Assembly: GCF_020379485.1 (NCBI RefSeq)
Contig: NC_063452.1
Coordinates: 28,650,770-28,714,769 of the forward strand
DNA length: 64,000 nt
Direction of reading: 5' to 3'
Source: Brassica napus
Lineage: Eukaryota; Streptophyta; Magnoliopsida; Brassicales; Brassicaceae
The notes beneath the pieces are model-generated. The model did no database searches. It saw nothing but the letters and a program-made list of their open reading frames with translations, and was not told the origin of the DNA. Of this stretch, positions 58,742 through 64,000 are shown piece after piece. How positions within the stretch are numbered: the first letter of the stretch is position 1; each line of letters opens with the position of its first letter. A program made the translations under genes and the position numbers.

Positions 58742-59083
58742 ATTGTTGAAACCGGACCACCAAGAGAACCTTGAGCTAGAAGATCGGACGCGAGCTGGAA
58801 CGAACGCGTGCTGAGGCGCGAGCTGTCTCCTTCCTATCTGGTCGAGAACGGGAGCTGTAGCTGTCCGGGATGCAAGCTGAGAATGGATGGAGCTGAGGCT
58901 GAGTTCGTCTAGTATCAGAAACGCCTTAGGGCTGGGGCTGATCGGATGACCACGAGCTGGAACGGTTGCAAGAACAGATTAGGGTTCGTCGGGTTTCAAG
59001 TTCGCCGGCTAGGTTTTAGGTTTAGGAGTTTTTCGATTAGGTTTTTAGGCTCAGGGTGTTTAGGGACTATCGTGCTGATAACG

Positions 59084-59406
59084 TGTTGTGAAACAATAGA
59101 TTTATAGCTGAATGTTTCTGTATCTTATTAATGAATAAGTGTTTCCTTTATATAGGGGATTACAAGATAAGTAAAAAGGAAAGTATCCAAAACCTAAACC
59201 AACTAGGATTAGGAAAGACTACTAATACATAATATGGAAAGATTACAAAGAAAAAAAATCATAATCATATAAAGAAAAGAAAACATATGAATGTGGCCAC
59301 CTCTCTCTCTCCTCAATAGGCCGACTCTCTCCTCTCTCTCTCTCCTGCGGATGGGTCGGTTTACAGACCGGGCCGGTTATGAACATCCATCAATTGATTT
59401 ATAACA
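59084..59406 (-). repeat. 5' LTR of pol-only copia
   Basis: A 323-bp LTR with TG...CA ends. The conserved 'cgtgctgataacg' block follows it on the minus strand (59071-59083), the same block seen beside the LTRs at 1801 and 17354. GGATT follows on + at 59407-59411. Confidence 0.9.
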
Positions 59407-59511
59407 GGATTTGATTTTTAATGACTTATTAGATTTTTTTTTGGTAGGAAATTGGGAGAAAGAACTCCCAATATTTATTTAAGAACAAACTTCATACTAC
59501 AAACGAGTTTC

Positions 59512-60258
59512 TCATGGCCGTAGAGGTCCATCAACATCCTCTCGCAATAAACTAACAACATCTGACGACGCAGCGTCTAATTTATGAAAACTAAACGAAA
59601 GAGAAAAAACAAGGTTAGCTAAACCATCAGCTAAGCGGTTTGCATCCCTGTATACATGAACGATTCGAACCAACCAGTCCCTTGTCAGGAAGCCATGACA
59701 CAATCGTACCAGGAAAGATAGCGGATGAGAGTCCCCAATCCCTATTGTAAGAAACTCCACCACCATTTTAGAATCAACTTCCAACTCGAGCCTACTAATA
59801 CCTTTCTCCCAAGCAATCACAAGGCCATAGTAGACTCCCCAAAGCTCTGCCAAAGGAGCAGAGCACCTTCCTATTTTATGAGCAAAACCACCACACCACT
59901 CACCCTCACCATTACACAACACTCCCCCTGCAGACGCCGGTCCCGGGTTTCCATGAGAAGCCCCGTCAGCGTTAAGCTTCATCCACCCCACCCGAGGAGG
60001 CGTCCATCCTATCATTCTTGTGACACTTCTACCACGGTCCATACATCCATTGTCCGCTTCCTTCGCTGATATCACTTCTTTGGCCAAATTACGTAAAAAT
60101 TGTACTATGTATCTCCACAGCCGATTCTCTCCAAAAACATTCCCACATCTCCACTTCCATCCCCACCATGTAGCCAAAGCGAACATTGTGGCACACGGAA
60201 TCCCACTACTTGCATCCTTATCACATAAATTACGGTAAAGCCACTCAAACAAAGACAC
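59512..60258 (-). pseudogene. LINE RNase H-like (RVT_3) domain
   Basis: The frame encodes GWMKLNADGASHGNPGPASAGGVL, with the first Asp, then APLAELWGVYYGLVIAWEKGI (Glu) and LELEVDSKMVVEFL (Asp), the typical plant LINE-associated RNase H. The beginning belongs to the zf-RVT region and is joined to the RT part by stops or frameshifts around 60258-60457. Confidence 0.85.
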
Positions 60259-60456
60259 CGAGAAGAAAGCCTGTCTCTTCGTAGATGGGACAAATCTATT
60301 TCATATTCATGTCATCGCTGGACAATCTCTACGAACATGCAAGATCGTTTTGATCCCTCCTTTACAGACCTAACACACATTAGTCCCACTAAGGTGTCGT
60401 CTATATATCTCTGCATTAGTCATGATTGCCTGATTTCCAACTAGCCAGAAGAACAT

Positions 60457-61350
60457 TCATACTCTCTCTGAGGCCACCACATGCCACATACTTCTAAAAA
60501 ATCTCTCCATATGTGGCATTGGCGTATCATCTCGTGTGATCAGGTTATAAGCAGACTTTACTGTAAACTTTCCATTTGGTGTTTCTCCCGAAGCCAAACG
60601 GTCCTGCACTTCAGAAACAGTATCTATCACCACAACCGCAAGTTCAAGCCGTATATCGCCTGTGACAAAAGGAGAAATTCTCGTTAGATCCCAACCTCCG
60701 CCTTCCACCCATAACTCTCTCGCGGTTATATTTTCATATTCGTCTGGAAGGTCCGCAATAGCAATCGCCATAAGTGATTGACCTGAAAGCCACCTATCCG
60801 TCCAAAATTTGATTCCTCTTCCATTGCCAATGACCCAAGTGTGACCCTTAGCCACCACTTCCCTGATCCCCATTGCTATACTCCTCCAAGTAGACAGAAC
60901 CTTCTTGCCCACTATCATCCAAGCTAGATCATGAATGTCCCCCACTGAATACTTACTGCGCAGCACCCTAGCCCATAAACTCTCCTTATCATGCAACAGA
61001 CGCCATCCCACTTTAGCTATTAAAGATTTATTCATCTCTCTCGACACTCTGATTCCCAGACCACCTTCAGCTTTTGGTCTACAGATTTTAACCCAAGAGA
61101 CCAAATGTTGTCCACTTCCCCACACAAAGCTTCTTGATAAGCTATCCAGTTTCTCAAGTGTGCTAACATGCAGGTATATCGTGCTCATCGAATGCACCTG
61201 TATTGATGATAACACTGTCTTAGTTAGAGTTACCCTTCCTGCAAGGCTTAGAGTTTGCTTCTTCCAACTTGCTAATCGTGAAGTCACTTTCTCAAAGACC
61301 TCCCCAAACGTATCTTTATTTATTCTCTTTTGTAGAATCGGCATCCCCAA
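60457..61350 (-). pseudogene. LINE reverse-transcriptase C-terminal part and zf-RVT
   Basis: Reads GMPILQKRINKDTFGEVFEKV, RLASWKKQTLSLAGRVTL and SFVWGSGQHLVSWVKICRPKAEGGLGIR, which are the thumb and connection region of plant LINE RTs. The catalytic FADD region would lie upstream and is absent because of 5' truncation at about 61393. Confidence 0.85.
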
Positions 61351-61410
61351 GTATTTTCCCAGGTCTCTTGTTGATACAACGCACTCGCCCGACTTAATGA
61401 CTTATTAGAT

Positions 61411-62595
61411 GATTAAGTGATTTAGTAAATTTGCTACTATGATTATAAATAGAACATTTTATCCCTGAGATTTAGAATTTTATTTTTTGTTTACTAAAAG
61501 GTTCCACTAAAGTATCTTAAAATCATTAGGGTTTCAAATAATTCTAAAATAACAATGTTAATAACACTATATTTGATATAATTTCTGAAAATTAAAATTG
61601 GAATAACAGTAAATTCGTCATTTTAATGTGTTTCACTTCAAATTTTAGATTGTATACTTCCCTTAGTTACTTACACACTTTTGTATAAATTTTGACCTAT
61701 TTTAACATTATTATTTATACATAAATAAGTTAGGTAACCATAAATATTCAACATATCCCTTCTCAAATTCCAATAAAACACACACAATAGATAAATCTCC
61801 TTATTTAATTCGCTTATGTTTTTAGCTTTCCTTAGATTGTATACACCTTCCTTTAATTACTTACACACTTTTGTGTAAATTTTAACCTATTTTGACATTT
61901 TTATTTATACATTATTAATTTAGCTAACCATAAAGATTCAATAACCCCTTTTCAAATTTCAAATAACAAAATATTAGAGAAATTTCTTTGAAGAATTACT
62001 TTTTTTGTGCAACCTTCTAATATTTAAATAACAAACTATTAGAGATCAGAATATTGAAGTGCTCAAAAATTTCAAAGCAATTTGTGTACATGGTTAGCAA
62101 AAAGAAACAGAATATTTATCTATTTATTAAAGTGAAAAATTTATATATTATTCGAAATTGAATCCGGTTAACAAATTTCAAAGCAATAGATCGCCACAGT
62201 CATCTAGAAATGACTAAAAAGATTCTCTAAAACAAAATTTAAAGGGACGATGTATACAATGTCGAATAATATTAGCCATAAAATAAAAAGAAAATTACAA
62301 AGAAACAAAAAATCGAGAGTTATATGGAAATCTAAAGGCGGTTAAGACCTAATCCTCCGGACATTTTTTTTATAAAATGAAAATTTCAGAGAAAAGATTC
62401 GGACATTGACACATTGTGAGTAGCAAGAAATGGAATGATTCGTTGATTCCCTCTCCAAAATCCTTTTTTTATATTTATTTTATTTATTAAAGTGAAAAAG
62501 GCTGAGACGAAAGTGGCGATCATTGGATAACCGCCTCTTCTCCCTCTCTTCTGAGAAAAAAAAAAAAGAAAGGAAAACAAATTCTGCTCTCAGGC
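61411..62595. other. AT-rich intergenic DNA
   Basis: No gene is recognised. Bases about 61640-61760 and 61825-61950 share ordered words ('attgtatacttccc / attgtatacaccttcc', 'ttacacacttttgt', 'gacctattttaacatt / aacctattttgacatt', 'aaccataaa'), a short tandem duplication of roughly 185-bp period. Confidence 0.45.
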
Positions 62596-62598
62596 AGA

Positions 62599-62614
62599 GT
62601 ATAAAAGCCACGTG
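62599..62614 (+). promoter_or_regulatory. TATA box and G-box of metallophosphoesterase gene
   Basis: TATAAAAG at 62600-62607 is followed immediately by CACGTG at 62609-62614. A TATA box directly followed by a G-box is a plausible plant core promoter and transcription start region for the downstream gene. bZIP or bHLH factors bind G-boxes; actual control is not shown by sequence. Confidence 0.5.
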
Positions 62615-63605
62615 ATTCGTTCTACGTTTGACTCATATCATCACAGATCATTCTTTCTTCAAATTCTTTTTTTTTTTTCAAAATTAGGGTTATTGTGTGT
62701 TTTTGGGGGTAAGCTCTAAGCTCCACCACCACATTTTTTTTTTTATTTTGACCTGAATCTAATCAATCGCTTACTTGATTCTTCTCCAAACGGGTTTCTT
62801 TCCGACACCCAGATTCACCTTACGGATTCGTTGCTGTTCTGTCTCAATTTTCCGCTGCTGTAGGTATGATTAGATTGGCTTCTCGGTTAAAGACTTTGGT
62901 GAATGGATGTTGCAGATTTTTTGAAATCTATTGCAAATGTTTCTCTTGATCTATTGAATTAAAAGAGCATCTAATCTAATGATGTTTGTTAATGTTATTA
63001 TTTATTTATTTATTTGGGGATTGTATAGCATAAGAGTCGCAGGTTGCTTATTCTAGTAAGTTTGTTCTTTGGCTTATTTACTTCTCCTCTGACCAAAGTG
63101 TATTTGTACATCTTTGTGTGATTTCTTGAAGTGTTTTCACTGTTTCTTTTGATGGTATATCATATATGTGAGTTTGCTTCATACTATTAATACGATAAAC
63201 TGAGGAAATTAATTAAACAGCTTCAGGTTGTTTCTGTGTTGATTACATCTCTGGCTAACATTTTTTTAATGCTTTATGATGGTGTTAGCTTAGTTTGCTT
63301 ATGTTTGATGGGTGGATTTACAGATGCGCTTGTAATGCTTCTAGTATCAGTGATCATTTTTTAAAAAAATTCAGGGATCAAGCAAGGGTTCTTATGAATC
63401 AATCAGACAGCAGTCTAGATTATCCTCCTATTTGATATTTTTATACCATCTAATCATTTTCTGTAATGTGTGGCACTTGTTTGTCCATGGATACTGGATC
63501 ATTACTGTGGTTAATGTATTCTTCTTCATTTTCTTTTTGTTTCATTAGGCACAAGGTTTTGTATGCTGAACTAGACCCCGGAAACCCAAAGTTGTGTTGT
63601 TTTGT
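62615..63605 (+). other. Metallophosphoesterase 5' UTR with probable introns
   Basis: The stretch is CT-rich at first and contains a donor-like 'ctgctgtag|gtatgatt' near 62863 and an acceptor-like 'cattag|gcacaagg' near 63549. A 5' UTR split by one or more introns would explain the 1 kb between the TATA box and the start codon. No other frame is supported. Confidence 0.45.
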
Positions 63606-64000
63606 ATGGGCTCTGACAAGCACTCTGCTCGTTTATTGAATACCCTCAAAATGGAGAGGGTCAGGACGATTCTAACCCACACTTACCCTTACCCCCATGA
63701 GCATTCTCGCCATGCTATCATCGCTGTTTTTCTCGGTTGCCTATTCTTTATTTCCTCGGATAACATGCACACCCTCATAGAAAAGTTTTCAGTCAAGTGG
63801 TGGTTAATGTATGGCTGCTTGCTCGGATTCTTCTACTTCTTTTCTTCTCCTTTTATTGGGAAGACTATCAGACCAAACTATTCAAACTTCAGTCGATGGT
63901 AAGCATCTCTTCATTTCATTATGTCTTCCTAAAATATTTTACATTAATATTCAGTCTTTAAAGTTCTTAATTCTTTTTTTTTTTAGGTACATTGCCTGGA
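63606..64000 (+). CDS. Calcineurin-like metallophosphoesterase family protein, 5' end only
   Basis: Exon 1 is 63606-63899 and exon 2 begins at 63987, cut by the window edge. The ATG starts MGSDKHSARLLNTLKMERVRTIL. The encoded part has two hydrophobic stretches (AIIAVFLGCLFFI and WWLMYGCLLGFFYFF), so the N-terminus is membrane-anchored. The phosphoesterase motifs would lie downstream, so the assignment rests on similarity of this N-terminus and on collinearity with Arabidopsis At4g11800, both from memory. Function beyond the family is unknown. The intron has GT-AG ends, and W-Y-I-A-W reads through the junction. Confidence 0.75.

Larger units (their letters stand above)
54543..59406 (-). mobile_element. 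Ty1/copia retrotransposon with pol but no gag
   Basis: The LTRs at 54543-55024 and 59084-59406 flank the internal region, and a perfect GGATT duplication (54538-54542 and 59407-59411) borders the whole. From right to left on the minus strand: leader (58742-59083), protease (DSGSSHTI), pre-integrase, integrase, reverse transcriptase (YVDD), RNase H, then a polypurine tract beside the left LTR. Integrase ahead of RT identifies copia. No Gag frame is present: the leader joins almost directly to the protease. The outermost base pair of the left LTR is CG instead of TG. Frameshifts split the polyprotein. Confidence 0.93.
59435..61393 (-). mobile_element. 5'-truncated LINE (L1-type) with 17-bp target duplication
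   Basis: A 17-bp duplication TTAATGACTTATTAGAT flanks the segment (59418-59434 and 61394-61410). A T-run right after the left copy is the poly(A) tail of a minus-strand insertion. The body contains the C-terminal part of a LINE reverse transcriptase and an RNase H domain. The 5' half is missing, as usual for LINE insertions. The left duplication lies only 7 bases from the neighbouring copia target duplication. Confidence 0.9.

Noticed and set aside
1..64000. CRISPR arrays, tRNA and rRNA genes
   Set aside because: No regularly spaced short repeats with unique spacers, and no tRNA cloverleaf or rRNA core motif was recognised by eye. A tRNAscan run would be decisive.

Overview
The window is plant nuclear DNA: genes with many short exons and GT-AG introns, AT-rich intergenic DNA and nested transposons. 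The predicted proteins and gene order match the Arabidopsis thaliana chromosome 4 block that I remember as At4g11800 to At4g11860, so this is a Brassicaceae genome, most likely Brassica or a close relative. No tool was run; locus names and species are from memory.

Five host genes form the collinear backbone. They are a MINDY-type deubiquitinase (2709-6116, +), a phospholipase D gamma (19856-23440, +), cytosolic HMG-CoA synthase (31879-34698, +), an SPX-MFS vacuolar phosphate transporter (36106-38983, -), and the first coding exons of a calcineurin-like metallophosphoesterase (63606 to the window end, +). I assembled exons by hand for all five. The four complete models give open frames of 641, 859, 461 and 704 codons with catalytic motifs in place. 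They are unrelated housekeeping functions (ubiquitin trimming, phospholipid signalling, mevalonate synthesis, phosphate storage) that share a neighbourhood, not a pathway.

Most of the rest is transposon. 1-2146: the 5' part of a minus-strand Ty1/copia element. 9632-10681: a non-autonomous hAT element with an 8-bp target duplication. 11009-17685: a whole copia element (TSD AAGTC) with gag remnants but a ruined pol, carrying a CACTA fragment. 18038-19621 and 53016-54258: two related Helitron-like elements. About 25800-27960: a decayed Ty3/gypsy remnant. 29913-30609: a second hAT-type element. 40225-51622: an 11.4-kb Mutator-like element (MULE) of the KAONASHI type, with terminal inverted repeats, a perfect 9-bp target duplication, a MURA-type transposase on + and two decayed gene units on -, one encoding a DUF1985/Ulp1-like protease. 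54543-59406: a copia element (TSD GGATT) that keeps pol but lacks gag. 59435-61393: a 5'-truncated LINE with a 17-bp target duplication. Several MITEs lie in introns and gene flanks.

The richest structure is the MULE. Its minus-strand units have related 5' leaders, it carries three GATCGATC-rich modules, and it holds a 700-bp internal tandem duplication. No CRISPR, operon or bacterial feature is present, and no tRNA or rRNA gene was recognised.
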